DNA from: an uncultured Bacteroidales bacterium
GTDB lineage: Bacteria > Bacteroidota > Bacteroidia > Bacteroidales > UBA11471
DNA: 64,000 nt
NCBI GenBank assembly: GCA_947593515.1
Contig: CANQDQ010000005.1
Location: 42,463 to 106,462, forward strand
Reading direction: 5' to 3'
In this document: piece after piece, positions 8,977 through 18,776 of the stretch
Layout of the letters: every line of letters begins with the position of its first letter
How positions within the stretch are numbered: the stretch's first letter is position 1
The notes under the pieces: model-generated
The model's database searches: none
The model's input: only the letters and a program-made list of their open reading frames with translations
What the model was told of the DNA's origin: nothing
Translations under genes and position numbers: made by a program

Positions 8977-10311
8977 ATGAATATCCAGACAATCATGAAC
9001 AATCTGTCGGCGAAGCACCCGGGCGAGTCGGAGTATTTGCAAGCCGTACACGAGGTATTGCTCTCTATCGAAGAGATTTATAATCAACACCCCGAATTTG
9101 AAAAAGCCAAACTTATCGAACGTATGGTCGAGCCCGACCGTATTTTTACTTTCAAAGTGCCTTGGGTCGATGACAAAGGCGAGGTACAGGTAAACCTCGG
9201 CTACCGCATTCAGTTCAACAATGCCATCGGTCCGTACAAAGGCGGCATACGTTTCCATGCGTCGGTAAATCTTTCCATTCTCAAATTTCTCGGTTTTGAA
9301 CAGACATTCAAAAACGCTTTGACCACCCTGCCTATGGGCGGTGGCAAAGGCGGTTCCGATTTCAGTCCGCGCGGAAAATCCGATGCCGAAATCATGCGCT
9401 TCTGCCAAGCCTTCATGTTGGAGCTGTGGCGTCATCTCGGTCCCGATACCGACGTGCCTGCCGGCGATATAGGCGTAGGCGGCCGCGAAGTGGGCTACAT
9501 GTACGGAATGTATAAAAAACTGGCACGGGAAAATACGGGAACATTCACCGGCAAAGGTCTTGAATTCGGCGGTTCGCTCATACGTCCCGAAGCCACCGGT
9601 TTCGGCGGACTCTATTTCGTACAGCAGATGTTGGCGACGAAAGGTATCGACATCAAGGGCAAGACCATTGCTATCAGCGGATTCGGCAACGTGGCATGGG
9701 GCGCAGCGACTAAGGCTGTGGAGCTGGGCGGCAAGGTCGTTACCATTTCCGGACCCGACGGATACGTTTACGACCCCGACGGCATCAGCGGCGAAAAAAT
9801 CGATTATATGCTCGAATTGCGGGCATCGGGCAATGATATTGTAGAACCCTATGCCGAGAAATACGGCGTGCAATTCTTCCCCGACCGTCGTCCGTGGGAA
9901 CAGAAGGTGGATATTGCCCTTCCTTGCGCCACGCAAAACGAACTCGATGCCGACGATGCCCGCCGCCTTATCGACAACGGCGTGATATGCGTCGGTGAAA
10001 TATCGAATATGGGCTGCCGTCCCGAAGCTATCGACCTCTTTATCGAAAACCGCATCATGTACGGACCCGGCAAGGCTGTCAATGCCGGCGGCGTAGCCAC
10101 GTCGGGACTTGAAATGACGCAGAACGCCATGCACCTCAGTTGGGACGCTGCCGAAGTGGATAAACGCCTGCACGGTATCATGCGCGACATACACGCGCAG
10201 TGCGTGAAATACGGTACGGAACCCGACGGATACATCAACTATATGAAAGGCGCCAATATTGCCGGATTCATGAAAGTTGCCCGAGCCATGCTGGCACAGG
10301 GCGTTATATAA
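8977..10311 (+). CDS. gdhA: NADP-type glutamate dehydrogenase
   Basis: Hexameric cytoplasmic enzyme that aminates 2-oxoglutarate with ammonium and NAD(P)H, a main ammonium assimilation route in Bacteroidales. At 444 aa it has the length of the small-subunit class. Motifs include the substrate-binding GPYKGGIRFH, the catalytic-Lys region PMGGGKGGSDF, DVPAGDIGVGGREVGYM, and the Rossmann segment AISGFGNVAWGAATKAVELG. It is a single-gene unit with a consensus promoter and its own terminator. Confidence 0.97.
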   Translation: MNIQTIMNNLSAKHPGESEYLQAVHEVLLSIEEIYNQHPEFEKAKLIERMVEPDRIFTFKVPWVDDKGEVQVNLGYRIQFNNAIGPYKGGIRFHASVNLSILKFLGFEQTFKNALTTLPMGGGKGGSDFSPRGKSDAEIMRFCQAFMLELWRHLGPDTDVPAGDIGVGGREVGYMYGMYKKLARENTGTFTGKGLEFGGSLIRPEATGFGGLYFVQQMLATKGIDIKGKTIAISGFGNVAWGAATKAVELGGKVVTISGPDGYVYDPDGISGEKIDYMLELRASGNDIVEPYAEKYGVQFFPDRRPWEQKVDIALPCATQNELDADDARRLIDNGVICVGEISNMGCRPEAIDLFIENRIMYGPGKAVNAGGVATSGLEMTQNAMHLSWDAAEVDKRLHGIMRDIHAQCVKYGTEPDGYINYMKGANIAGFMKVARAMLAQGVI

Positions 10312-10334
10312 TCCGACCACATACCCGAATGCAG

Positions 10335-10363
10335 AAGCGGGGGCGAATCGTTCGTCCCCGCTT
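10335..10363. terminator. Bidirectional terminator between gdhA and the regulator gene
   Basis: A 13-pair stem (10335-10347 with 10351-10363, one wobble) with a TCG loop, flanked by A and T runs. It serves gdhA from the left and the convergent efflux/two-component operon from the right. Confidence 0.85.
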
Positions 10364-10365
10364 TT

Positions 10366-11091
10366 TTATCCTTTCCCGACAATGGCGTGTCGGGCGAGCT
10401 GTTCCATAAGAGCCGACTTGTACGAATCGGAGATGGGGATATACTCTTTGCCGAAGACGATGCGGTTTCGCTCGATGACTTTGATTTTGTCCGTCCGCAC
10501 GATGAACGAGCGGTGCACCCGCACGAATTGTTGTGCCGGCAGCTGCTCTTCGAGCGATTTCAGACTCATCAGCGAAAGCAGCGGGCGCGGCTCGTCGTCG
10601 ATATATATCTTTACGTAATCTTTCAGTCCTTCGATGTAGATGATTTTGGCCAGCTCCACCTGCACGAGTTTGTAGTCGGTCTTTACGAGAATGGAAGTCG
10701 GCGTATCGCTTTCCGGCGGTTGGGGAGCCGTGTGGGCAAACCATTGCCGAGCCTTTTCGCAGGCTTGCAGAAATTCGGGATAGGCAATCGGTTTCAACAG
10801 GTAGTCGAGGGCGTTCACCCGATAGCTGTCCACCGCATATTGTTCAAATGCCGTCGTAAATACGACCCGGCACCGCTCGCCGACGATGCGCGAAAACTCC
10901 AAACCGTTAAGCTCCGGCATCTGTATGTCGAGAAAGAGCAGGTCGGGGCAGTCGTCGGAAACCCCTTCCATCGCTTTCACGGCGTTGGTGTAAGAGCCGA
11001 TGAGTTGTAGAAACGGCGTTTTGGCAACGTAGCTTTCGAGCAGGCTTACAGCCAGCGGTTCGTCGTCGATGATGGCGCAGCGTAGTTTCAT
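10366..11091 (-). CDS. LytTR-family response regulator
   Basis: About 241 aa: an N-terminal receiver domain (AIIDDEPLAVSLLESY, phosphoacceptor Asp in LLFLDIQMPELNGLE, then the conserved Lys in LDYLLKPI) and a C-terminal LytTR DNA-binding domain (FVRVHRSFIV is typical). Start is set at ATG 11091, whose ATGA overlaps the kinase stop; the open frame continues upstream, but only in sequence that codes for the kinase. Partner of the kinase just upstream and last gene of the efflux operon, so it probably regulates that operon or an envelope-stress response. Confidence 0.92.
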   Translation of the reverse strand: MKLRCAIIDDEPLAVSLLESYVAKTPFLQLIGSYTNAVKAMEGVSDDCPDLLFLDIQMPELNGLEFSRIVGERCRVVFTTAFEQYAVDSYRVNALDYLLKPIAYPEFLQACEKARQWFAHTAPQPPESDTPTSILVKTDYKLVQVELAKIIYIEGLKDYVKIYIDDEPRPLLSLMSLKSLEEQLPAQQFVRVHRSFIVRTDKIKVIERNRIVFGKEYIPISDSYKSALMEQLARHAIVGKG

Positions 11092-12140
11092 GGCAGTTGT
11101 TTTTGCGGGTGCAGGGTCAAGGTGGCGCAATAGCGCGTATCGTTTTGCTCGACGGTGTAGTCGTAGCGTCCGGCATAGAGTATGTCGAGCCGCTTGTGCA
11201 GGTTGTCGAGCCCGATGCCGGAGCCGCTTTTGTCGCTTTCGTCTTTGGGGAAGCAGCTGTTTTCGATGCGGCATTCGATGTCGTGTGCGGCGGTTGCGCG
11301 CAGCTTTATGTGTACGAAAGAGGGGCGTGTGTTGCTTACACCGTGTTTGAATGCGTTTTCTATCAAGGCGATGAAAAGGAGAGGAGCCACCTCGATGTCG
11401 CGCTCTTTGCCGGTGGGCAGCTCCACGATGACTTCGGTGTCGGTAGTCAGTCGCAGCCGCATCAATTCCACGTAATTGTGGATAAAATCTATCTCTTTGC
11501 CCAACGGCACGTAGCGGGGCGTATTTTCATACAGCACGTAACGCATGAGTTTGCTCAGTTCCAGAATTGCCTGCTGTGCCTTGTCGGGCGAAATGGCTGT
11601 CAGCGAATAGATGTTGTTGAGCGTGTTGAAAAGGAAATGCGGATTGATTTGGCTTTTCAAAGTTTTCAGCTCCGCCTCCATGCGCTCTTTCTCCAGCGTT
11701 TCGAGTTCTTTTTCTATGGCGACCCAGCGGTTGGTTACTTTCAGCGCCACGCTCATGCCTACGGCTAAGATAAGCGGTATCATGTCTCTGAAAAAGAAAC
11801 CGAATGCCGCTTGCAGGAAACTCTCTTCGGGGTGCGGCGGCAGATGCTGTCCGTGGCGTATCGCCATCAAGGCGAATGAAACGCAAACGACCATTACGAG
11901 GTTGAAAATCCAAAAACGGGAAAGCGATTTCTTGTCGAACAGAAATTTCTCGACCAAAAAGAAATAGTTGATGTAAAATACCGTAAGCAGGGCGAGCGGT
12001 ATGGTGGAAAATCGCAGGTAATGCTGCAAGTAGCCGTTTGCCGTGTGGTCGGTAAAGAGCAGCGGCAAGCCGAATACGAATCCCCACCCGATGATGTGAA
12101 TGGCGATGCTTACGGTTTTGTGTCGGCTTTCCGATTTCAT
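11088..12140 (-). CDS. Sensor histidine kinase, LytS/YpdA type
   Basis: About 350 aa from ATG 12140. Four hydrophobic segments occupy roughly residues 10-145, followed by a short coiled coil. The His_kinase domain carries the phosphoacceptor motif QINPHFLFNTLNNI and an HATPase domain with LIENAFKHGV and GSGIGLDNLHKRL. This class lacks a classical HisKA domain and pairs with LytTR regulators, as here. It starts 10 bp after the MacB-like permease gene and overlaps the regulator gene by 4 bp, indicating translational coupling. Confidence 0.92.
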   Translation of the reverse strand: MKSESRHKTVSIAIHIIGWGFVFGLPLLFTDHTANGYLQHYLRFSTIPLALLTVFYINYFFLVEKFLFDKKSLSRFWIFNLVMVVCVSFALMAIRHGQHLPPHPEESFLQAAFGFFFRDMIPLILAVGMSVALKVTNRWVAIEKELETLEKERMEAELKTLKSQINPHFLFNTLNNIYSLTAISPDKAQQAILELSKLMRYVLYENTPRYVPLGKEIDFIHNYVELMRLRLTTDTEVIVELPTGKERDIEVAPLLFIALIENAFKHGVSNTRPSFVHIKLRATAAHDIECRIENSCFPKDESDKSGSGIGLDNLHKRLDILYAGRYDYTVEQNDTRYCATLTLHPQKQLP

Positions 12141-12150
12141 GGATTCGTTT

Positions 12151-13371
12151 TTATTCGTATCGCAAGGCTTCGATAGGGTCGAGGTCGGCAGCTTTTTTGG
12201 CGGGGTACCAGCCGAAAAATACGCCGGTAACCGTGCAGACGGCAAACGACAGTACTACGCTCCACACCTGTATGAATACCGGCCAGTGGGCGATGCTCTT
12301 TACCGCCCAGCTTGCCCCGCAGCCCAAGACGACACCGATGACGCCTCCCGTGATGCTGATAAGCACCGCCTCGATAAGGAATTGGGCGAGTATGTCGATG
12401 CCGCGTGCGCCTACGCTCATGCGCAATCCGATTTCCCGCGTGCGTTCGGTAACGCTTACGTACATGATGTTCATGATGCCTATTCCTCCGACAATAAGCG
12501 ATATACCGGCGATGCAGGCAAGCAGCGTGGTCATCAGGGAGGTCGTGGTGTTGAGCATGGTGCTTATTTCTTGTTGGGTGCGTATGGTGAAATTGTCGTC
12601 ATCGCCCTCTTTCAGCTTGTGTTCGCGGCGGAGAATTTTGCCGATTTCGTCGGTGGCATACTCCGTCATATCTTCCGAGAGCGCCGAAGCGAAGATGCTT
12701 TGCAGGTAGGTTATGGCGAGCAGCCGTTTCATGACGGTGGTGTAGGGGGCAAGCACGACGGCGTCTTGGTCTTGTCCCATCGAGTTGTATCCTTTCGATT
12801 TCAGCACACCGATGACGCGGAACGGTATTTTGTTGAACCGTATCACTTTGCCGATAGGGTTGCTGCCGTCGGGAAAGAGATTGTCGACGATGGTTTTCCC
12901 GATGACGCACACTTTGGCGGAGCCTTGTATGTCGCTTTCGGTGAACATCGTTCCGTCTTCCACTTTCAACTGCCGTATATCCAAATATCCCAACCCCACG
13001 CCGTTGATGGTGGCGGGATAGTTGTTGTTGCCGCAGATGAATTGTCCCGAAGTGCTGACGTTCGGCGAAATGGCTGCCAGAAAATTGGTTTCGTTCCGCA
13101 GCGCTTCGTAGTTTTCCAGTTTCAGCGTCTGCATCTCCGACGGGTCGCGCCGCACGCCGCCGCGCCGGTCGCCGCCCGGGTGTATCATTATCATGTTCGA
13201 GCCCATTTCCGATATTTGGGCTTGAATACTTCTTTTCGAGCCTTGTCCGATAGCCAGCATGGTGATGACCGATGCCACGCCGATGATGATGCCCAGCATG
13301 GTGAGAAAGGCGCGCAGCTTGTTGTTGGCGAGTGCCCGAAAGGCTATTTTGAAAAGGTTGGTAGCGTTCAT
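12151..13371 (-). CDS. MacB-like ABC transporter permease (FtsX family)
   Basis: 406 aa. One N-terminal membrane helix (residues 20-45) is followed by a large periplasmic MacB_PCD domain, then the FtsX domain with three membrane helices in the last 140 residues, including ERTREIGLRMSVGA, typical of MacB/LolE-type permeases. With the separate ATPase, MacA-like adaptor and TolC-like channel it should form a tripartite pump exporting a peptide, lipid or antibiotic substrate. Gaps to its neighbours are 5 and 10 bp. Confidence 0.93.
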   Translation of the reverse strand: MNATNLFKIAFRALANNKLRAFLTMLGIIIGVASVITMLAIGQGSKRSIQAQISEMGSNMIMIHPGGDRRGGVRRDPSEMQTLKLENYEALRNETNFLAAISPNVSTSGQFICGNNNYPATINGVGLGYLDIRQLKVEDGTMFTESDIQGSAKVCVIGKTIVDNLFPDGSNPIGKVIRFNKIPFRVIGVLKSKGYNSMGQDQDAVVLAPYTTVMKRLLAITYLQSIFASALSEDMTEYATDEIGKILRREHKLKEGDDDNFTIRTQQEISTMLNTTTSLMTTLLACIAGISLIVGGIGIMNIMYVSVTERTREIGLRMSVGARGIDILAQFLIEAVLISITGGVIGVVLGCGASWAVKSIAHWPVFIQVWSVVLSFAVCTVTGVFFGWYPAKKAADLDPIEALRYE

Positions 13372-13376
13372 GGCGA

Positions 13377-14123
13377 TTATTCTTCATCGTTTTTCGGCAG
13401 GGCGGCTAAGGCTTTTTCTGCCGACAGAATATTCGGGTTTGTGCTGTCTTCGATTACCTGTCCGTCGCGCAGACGTATGGTGCGGCTGCTGTATTGCGAC
13501 AGTTCGGGGTTGTGCGTTACGAAGATGATGGTGCGCCCTTTCCGGTGCAGTTCCTGAAAGAGGACAAGTATCTCGAACGACGTTCGCGTATCGAGGTTTC
13601 CCGTCGCCTCGTCGGCGAGGATTACAGCGGGATTGTTCACCAATGCGCGGGCTATCGCCACGCGCTGCATCTGCCCGCCCGACATTTGGTTAGACTTATG
13701 GTTCAGCCGGTCGCCGAGCCCTACCGATTGCAGCGCCTCTATGGCGCGGCGCCGCCGCTCCGAAGCACTGACGGAGGAGTTGTACATCAACGGGAGTTCG
13801 ACATTTTCGACGGCGGTCGTTTTGGGCAAAAGATTGTAATTCTGGAACACGAAACCGATTTTGCGGTTGCGCAATACGGCTCTTGCCGGTTTGCTCATGG
13901 TGCGCACGGCGATGCCGTCGAGCAGGTATTCGCCAGAGGTCGGCGTGTCGAGACAGCCTAACGTATTGAGCAGAGTCGATTTGCCCGACCCCGATGTGCC
14001 CATGATGGTTACAAATTCGCCTTCGGTGATGGTGAACGATACGCCGCGCAGGGCGTGTACCGTTTCATCGCCGACGCGGAAGTCCCGACGAATGTTCTGC
14101 AATTCGATGACTTTCTTTTCCAT
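13377..14123 (-). CDS. ABC transporter ATP-binding protein (MacB-type ATPase)
   Basis: 248 aa with Walker [14 protein letters not shown]-loop QNYNLLP, signature [15 protein letters not shown], Walker [13 protein letters not shown] and H-loop FVTHNPE. This is the LolD/MacB ATPase class that energises FtsX-type permeases. It lies between the adaptor gene and the permease gene with 11 and 5 bp gaps. The substrate is not shown by the sequence. Confidence 0.95.
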   Translation of the reverse strand: MEKKVIELQNIRRDFRVGDETVHALRGVSFTITEGEFVTIMGTSGSGKSTLLNTLGCLDTPTSGEYLLDGIAVRTMSKPARAVLRNRKIGFVFQNYNLLPKTTAVENVELPLMYNSSVSASERRRRAIEALQSVGLGDRLNHKSNQMSGGQMQRVAIARALVNNPAVILADEATGNLDTRTSFEILVLFQELHRKGRTIIFVTHNPELSQYSSRTIRLRDGQVIEDSTNPNILSAEKALAALPKNDEE

Positions 14124-14134
14124 CTTAGCCGACG

Positions 14135-15340
14135 TTATTTCTTCTTGTTATTATTCCGATTGGGCGGACCGGGCATGAAAGGGCTCCGCTCTATACTGGA
14201 CGTATTAGCTTCTTCCTCTGCCGCAGCACCCATTATCGCTTCTTCGACAACGACCGTTCCTTCGTCGATGCCGCCCAAAATTTCGGTCATGATGCCGTTG
14301 CTGATGCCGGTTTGCACGGGGTGGGCGGTGAAGGTGTTTCCGTCGCGCGTCCACAGTTTGCTGCTGCCCTCGCAGTCGACGACGATGTCGTCTTTACCGA
14401 TGAGCGGAACCGTCGGCGAAAAACGCAGGGCGCGCGATGAAACGCTCAATACGTTTTGTTTGTCGAGTATGTAAATGGCGATGTTGGCGGTCAGTCGCGG
14501 TTTCAGTTTCAAATCGGGATTTTGCGCCATGATCACTACCTCGTAGGTAACGACGCTTTCCGAAGTCGTGGCGCCGGTGCTGGCGGTGCTTCCGAGACGT
14601 ATCTGCGTTACTTTTCCCTCGAATACGTCGTTGGGGTAGGCATCGACGGTGAAACTTACCCGTTGCCCTTCCTCCACGCCGCCGATGTCGGCTTCATCGA
14701 CGTCGGCAACCACCTGCATCTGCGTCAGGTCGGCGGCAATGTTGAAAAGGGTAGGCGTCTCGAATCCCGATGCCACTGTCTGTCCCTCCTCTACGTCGCG
14801 GCTTATTACCACGCCGTCGATAGGCGACGTAATGGTGGCGTAGGAGAGGTTGCGCTGCGCTTTGGCGAGTGCGGCTTTACTGCTGTCGAAAGCGCTTTTT
14901 GCTTTCTTGTAATTGTATTCCGACTGCTCGTACTCCATGTCGCTGATGAGCGATTGGGCGTGCAGACCTTTGTTGCGCTCGAAATTTTTCTTCTGGTATT
15001 CGTATTCTGCCAGATTTCCGTCGTAAGCGGCTTGTGCGGAGGCAAGTTCGCTTTGCAGGGTAACTTTGTCCATTTCGGCAATCAACTGCCCTTTTTTCAC
15101 GACGGAATTGTAATCGACGTATATTTTGTCGATGATGCCCGATACCTGCGTGCCTACCTGCACTTCGGTAACCGGTTCGATGGTTCCGGTGGCGGTTACC
15201 GAGTTGGAAATGTCGCTTCGCCCTACGGTAACGGTCGCATACGAAATTTTGTGCTTTTCTCCCTTTTCGAAGAAATAAAAGTAACAGCCGGCAGCTGCCG
15301 CGACAGCCACACAGACGCCGATGACAATGCTTTTTTTCAT
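14135..15340 (-). CDS. Efflux adaptor protein, MacA/HlyD family
   Basis: 401 aa membrane-fusion protein. An N-terminal membrane anchor (about residues 5-25) is followed by the split lipoyl/barrel-sandwich region (TGTIEPVTEVQVGTQVSG near 53-70), an alpha-hairpin (about 95-165), the second lipoyl half (YATITSPIDGVVISRDVEEG) and a beta-barrel. A Pro/Asn/Lys-rich tail ends the protein. It links the inner-membrane MacB-type transporter to the TolC-like channel encoded 20 bp upstream. Confidence 0.94.
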   Translation of the reverse strand: MKKSIVIGVCVAVAAAAGCYFYFFEKGEKHKISYATVTVGRSDISNSVTATGTIEPVTEVQVGTQVSGIIDKIYVDYNSVVKKGQLIAEMDKVTLQSELASAQAAYDGNLAEYEYQKKNFERNKGLHAQSLISDMEYEQSEYNYKKAKSAFDSSKAALAKAQRNLSYATITSPIDGVVISRDVEEGQTVASGFETPTLFNIAADLTQMQVVADVDEADIGGVEEGQRVSFTVDAYPNDVFEGKVTQIRLGSTASTGATTSESVVTYEVVIMAQNPDLKLKPRLTANIAIYILDKQNVLSVSSRALRFSPTVPLIGKDDIVVDCEGSSKLWTRDGNTFTAHPVQTGISNGIMTEILGGIDEGTVVVEEAIMGAAAEEEANTSSIERSPFMPGPPNRNNNKKK

Positions 15341-15360
15341 ATAGATGGAATGTTATTTCG

Positions 15361-16713
15361 TTAAAGAGTTACGGGTTTGTTTTGGTAAATATCCAGCAGT
15401 AGGCGGTTGAGTATCGCCATGTATTTGGCTTGCAGCACCTGTTGTTCGGCGGCAAGCAGGTTGTTCTTTTCCGTCAGAAGTTCGAGTGTATTCGCCATGC
15501 CCGAATCGAATTTGCGCTGCATCAGTTCGTAGCTGCTGCGGGTTGCTTTCACCTGTTCCTGCGCCGACACGTATTGCTCTTGTGCCGCCTGTGTTTCGAG
15601 GTAGAGGTTTTCGATTTCGCTCAACAGATTTTTTTTCGTATTCTGCAATTCGAGTTCCGAAGTCGTAAGAGAGATGCGGGCTTTCGATACCGCCGAGCGC
15701 GTGTTCCGGTTGCTGTACAGCGGAATGGAAAGCGAGAGTCCCACCGATTCGTTGAGTTTGTTTTTCAGCTGCTTGCCGGTGGCATCGTCGGAAATAGAGA
15801 GGTGTCCCGTACTTATACCTGCCGACAGCGACAGCGACGGGTAGTAGTCGGCTTTTGCGCTGCGCAGGGCGAGTTGTGCGGCGGCAATGTCGAGTTCGCT
15901 GCTTTTGATGCCCGGCCGGCAGGCGAGAGCTGTTTGATAGATTTCGTTTTTGGAAGCCAATGGCGCCAACACGTCGCTGTCGTCGATTTCGGGTACGACG
16001 ATTTCTATGCTTTCGTCAATGCCCAACTCTAAAATCTGTTTCAGGGTAAGCCGGTTTTGTTCCAACGTGTTTTGCGATACGACGAGCTGGTATCGGTCGT
16101 TGCTATATTGGGCGACCAGTTGGGCGTAGTCGCTTTCCGACAGAGAACCGGCAGCCCGCAGTTTTTCGCCCCGCTCGCATTGCGCCTTCGACACCTCTAC
16201 GGTGTTTTCGTTGATACGCACTGCCTCTTGGGCATAAAGTATTTGCAGATAGCCCGATACGATAGCCGACTCGATGTCGTCGAATGTCTCTTCGAGCAGG
16301 CTTTCCTGTTTCTGTTCATTGACTTTTTCGGTCTTTATGCGGGTGAGTTTTTTCCCGCCGTTGAACAGCGTCAGAGAGCCTCGCAGGTTGTAGCTGCCGG
16401 TAAATTGGTTTTTGTTGCTGCCGCTGTTGCCGGTAACGATGTAATTGTCGAGGTCGCTGATACCGGTTTCGATAAATGGCGAGTTGGTGAACTGGTAGCT
16501 CACGCCGGCGGTCAACGAGGGAAAGAGCTGCGCTTTGGCGTTGCGGCGGTCTATGACGCTGCTTTCGAGCGAAAGGCGGCTTTTCTTCAAGTCGATGTTT
16601 TGCTCGTAGGCATATTGCAGGCACTCGTTCAGGGTCCATGCTTTCGGCTCTGTTTGCCCGTAGCCGGCAGCGGATAGCAGAGAGGCTGCTGCGAAGAAAA
16701 AGATTCGTTTCAT
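15361..16713 (-). CDS. TolC-family outer-membrane efflux protein
   Basis: 450 aa with a signal peptide (residues 1-18, ending AAGYG) and the two-fold repeated outer-membrane efflux protein domain: LNECLQYAYEQNIDLKKSRL near residue 28, and the second repeat around 240-430. It forms the outer-membrane duct of the pump. It is the first gene of a six-gene operon (channel, adaptor, ATPase, permease, kinase, regulator) and follows a good promoter. Confidence 0.94.
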   Translation of the reverse strand: MKRIFFFAAASLLSAAGYGQTEPKAWTLNECLQYAYEQNIDLKKSRLSLESSVIDRRNAKAQLFPSLTAGVSYQFTNSPFIETGISDLDNYIVTGNSGSNKNQFTGSYNLRGSLTLFNGGKKLTRIKTEKVNEQKQESLLEETFDDIESAIVSGYLQILYAQEAVRINENTVEVSKAQCERGEKLRAAGSLSESDYAQLVAQYSNDRYQLVVSQNTLEQNRLTLKQILELGIDESIEIVVPEIDDSDVLAPLASKNEIYQTALACRPGIKSSELDIAAAQLALRSAKADYYPSLSLSAGISTGHLSISDDATGKQLKNKLNESVGLSLSIPLYSNRNTRSAVSKARISLTTSELELQNTKKNLLSEIENLYLETQAAQEQYVSAQEQVKATRSSYELMQRKFDSGMANTLELLTEKNNLLAAEQQVLQAKYMAILNRLLLDIYQNKPVTL

Positions 16714-16761
16714 GAATGGTCTGTTTTTAGGAACAGAAAAGACGCGTTCCTCTATCGGCTA

Positions 16762-16792
16762 CAAAGGTAAGAAAGAATATGTTAGCCGGCAA
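16762..16792 (-). promoter_or_regulatory. Efflux operon promoter
   Basis: Minus-strand TTG at 16790-16792, 20 bp, TACCTTTG at 16762-16769; about 48 bp before the tolC-like ATG. Confidence 0.6.
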
Positions 16793-16856
16793 CCGATTTA
16801 TAAATAAACCCTGTTTTTATCGACGAAAAAACGATTTTTACCGCCGAACGAAAGAA

Positions 16857-16887
16857 AAAGCGAGTCGCTTTGCAGGCAGCTCGCTTT
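16857..16887 (-). terminator. Terminator after the AspT-type transporter gene
   Basis: AAAGCGAG (16857-16864) pairs with CTCGCTTT (16880-16887), 8 pairs, loop of 15; the T-run follows in the minus direction at about 16855-16859. Confidence 0.6.
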
Positions 16888-16895
16888 CGGTCTTG

Positions 16896-18575
16896 TTATA
16901 CAAAGCACAGAATCAGCAGCTGGGCGGTGAGCACCCGTAGAAACATGGTCAATGGATATACGGTGGAGTAGGCGACTGCCGGCGCATCGTTGCCCGAAAC
17001 TTTGTTGGCGTATGCCAGTGCGGGAGGGTCGGTCATACTGCCCGACAACAGACCCATGATAGTGAAGTAGTTGAGCTTGTAGCGCCACCGCGCGATGATG
17101 CCGATGACCAACATCGGAACAAGGGTGATGAGGAATCCCCAGAATACCCACAGCAGTCCGTCGCCGGTAAATACCGTCGCGGCGAAATTGCCGCCTGCCT
17201 CTATGCCGATACTGGCGAGAAAGAGGCAGATGCCTATTTCGCGCAGCATCAGGCTGGCGCTGGTCGAGGTGTATGTTACCAGTTTCATTTTATGCCCGAA
17301 GCGTCCTATCAGTATGGCTACCACCAACGGACCTCCGGCGAGTCCGAGTTTCATCGACGACGTCATACCCGGTATGGAGAGGGGCATACTGCCCAACAAA
17401 ATACCCAAGAATATGCCGATGAAAATCGTAATCATGTTCGGTTCGTTCAACCGTTTCATGGAGTTGCCCAATCGCGATGCCAGTCGGTTGATGTCTTCCA
17501 GTTTTCCAACGACCGTGAGGCGGTCGCCGATTTGCAGCACGAGGTTCGGTGTAACGAGCAAATCGACACCGGCGCGGTTCAGTCGGGTGGCGTTCAACCG
17601 GTAACCCATGCGCAGCCGCAGCGAGCCGATGGTGCGACCGTTGTATTCCGACTTGGTAACGACGATGCGGCGCGACAGTACCGGCGAGGGTATTGCTTCC
17701 CAGTCCATTTCGACGATAGGACCGATAAAGGCTTTCAGCGCATCTTCGTCCTGCTCCGAAAGTACGGTCAGCAGCAAATCGCCCTGTCCGATGACGGTAT
17801 TGTTGTCGGGAATGATTACTTCTCCGTTTTTCTGCACGCGCGATACCACGAAGTTGCGGTCGATGAGGGCTGCCAGTTTTTCGAGCGTCCGACCTACAAT
17901 CAGTTGGTTTTCCACTTTGTAGGTTACGATATGGGGAGCCAGCGTACTGGCTTCGTTTTCATCTTCTATCTGTTTGGCTTCGGCATCGTTATTGATACGG
18001 AACACGAAACGGATAATGATTATCGCCAGAATGATGCCGATGACGCCCAACGGATAGGCGGCAGCATAACCCGACGCGATTTCGGGCACTTCGGTAATCT
18101 TTCCGTCGTATTGCAGCTGCGACAAGGTTTGCTGCGCGGCACCGAGTCCGGGCGTATTGGTTACCGCACCGGAGAGAATGCCCACCAGTTCGGGCATCGA
18201 CACGCGGTCGTGCGCGATGGCGTAAATCGTGCAAACGACAACGATATTTAGCAGCACGACGCCGGCGGCAAGCATATTGAGCCTCATGCCCCCTTTTTTG
18301 AACGAAGAGAAAAAGCCCGGTCCCACTTGCAGCCCGATGGAATAGACGAACAAAATAAGTCCGAAATCTTTGGTGAAGTTCAGAATATTCTTTTCGGCGG
18401 TGAATCCGAAGTGGGCGACAAACAGCCCCACGAACAACACGAAAGTTACTCCCAATGAAATGCCGAATATTTTTTGCTTTCCCAAATAGACTCCCAACGC
18501 GATGACGAAAGCAAAAAGCAAAACGGTGTGAGCAACGGAATCGGTTGTGTACAATAGATTTTCAATCCAATTCAT
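16896..18575 (-). CDS. AspT/YidE-family transporter with two RCK_C domains
   Basis: 559-residue inner-membrane protein with two blocks of five to six hydrophobic helices (about residues 10-190 and 385-559) separated by two TrkA-C domains (about 210-375). This is the layout of the aspartate:alanine exchanger family (AspT, YidE, YbjL). The duplicated motif [18 protein letters not shown] in the first half and [16 protein letters not shown] in the second is characteristic. The substrate cannot be read from the sequence. Single-gene unit with a consensus promoter. Confidence 0.9.
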   Translation of the reverse strand: MNWIENLLYTTDSVAHTVLLFAFVIALGVYLGKQKIFGISLGVTFVLFVGLFVAHFGFTAEKNILNFTKDFGLILFVYSIGLQVGPGFFSSFKKGGMRLNMLAAGVVLLNIVVVCTIYAIAHDRVSMPELVGILSGAVTNTPGLGAAQQTLSQLQYDGKITEVPEIASGYAAAYPLGVIGIILAIIIIRFVFRINNDAEAKQIEDENEASTLAPHIVTYKVENQLIVGRTLEKLAALIDRNFVVSRVQKNGEVIIPDNNTVIGQGDLLLTVLSEQDEDALKAFIGPIVEMDWEAIPSPVLSRRIVVTKSEYNGRTIGSLRLRMGYRLNATRLNRAGVDLLVTPNLVLQIGDRLTVVGKLEDINRLASRLGNSMKRLNEPNMITIFIGIFLGILLGSMPLSIPGMTSSMKLGLAGGPLVVAILIGRFGHKMKLVTYTSTSASLMLREIGICLFLASIGIEAGGNFAATVFTGDGLLWVFWGFLITLVPMLVIGIIARWRYKLNYFTIMGLLSGSMTDPPALAYANKVSGNDAPAVAYSTVYPLTMFLRVLTAQLLILCFV

Positions 18576-18663
18576 CTCTGTTTTGTTTTGAAAAATGGTT
18601 TGTTTTCTCCCGTCCGAAAACAGGCTGGCGGGAATTTCTTTTTTACCTTGATTTTTGCCGGCG

Positions 18664-18694
18664 CAAAGGTAGCGCTTTTATCGTTATCCGCAAA
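18664..18694 (-). promoter_or_regulatory. Promoter of the AspT-type transporter
   Basis: Minus-strand TTTG at 18691-18694, exactly 19 bp, then TACCTTTG at 18664-18671. Leader of about 85 nt to the ATG. Confidence 0.75.
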
Positions 18695-18744
18695 AAGATT
18701 TCAATCGTTTTGGAAAACCTTTCTGCCGTTTGTCGGGAAAAGTT

Positions 18745-18752
18745 TATTTTTG
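18745..18752 (+). promoter_or_regulatory. folK promoter -7 element
   Basis: TATTTTTG matches TAnnTTTG, 24 bp before the folK ATG at 18777. No well-spaced -33 box is seen. It lies inside the longer upstream open frame, favouring the internal start. Confidence 0.45.
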
Positions 18753-18776
18753 CAACGAAAAACAAACTTTTTCGAT

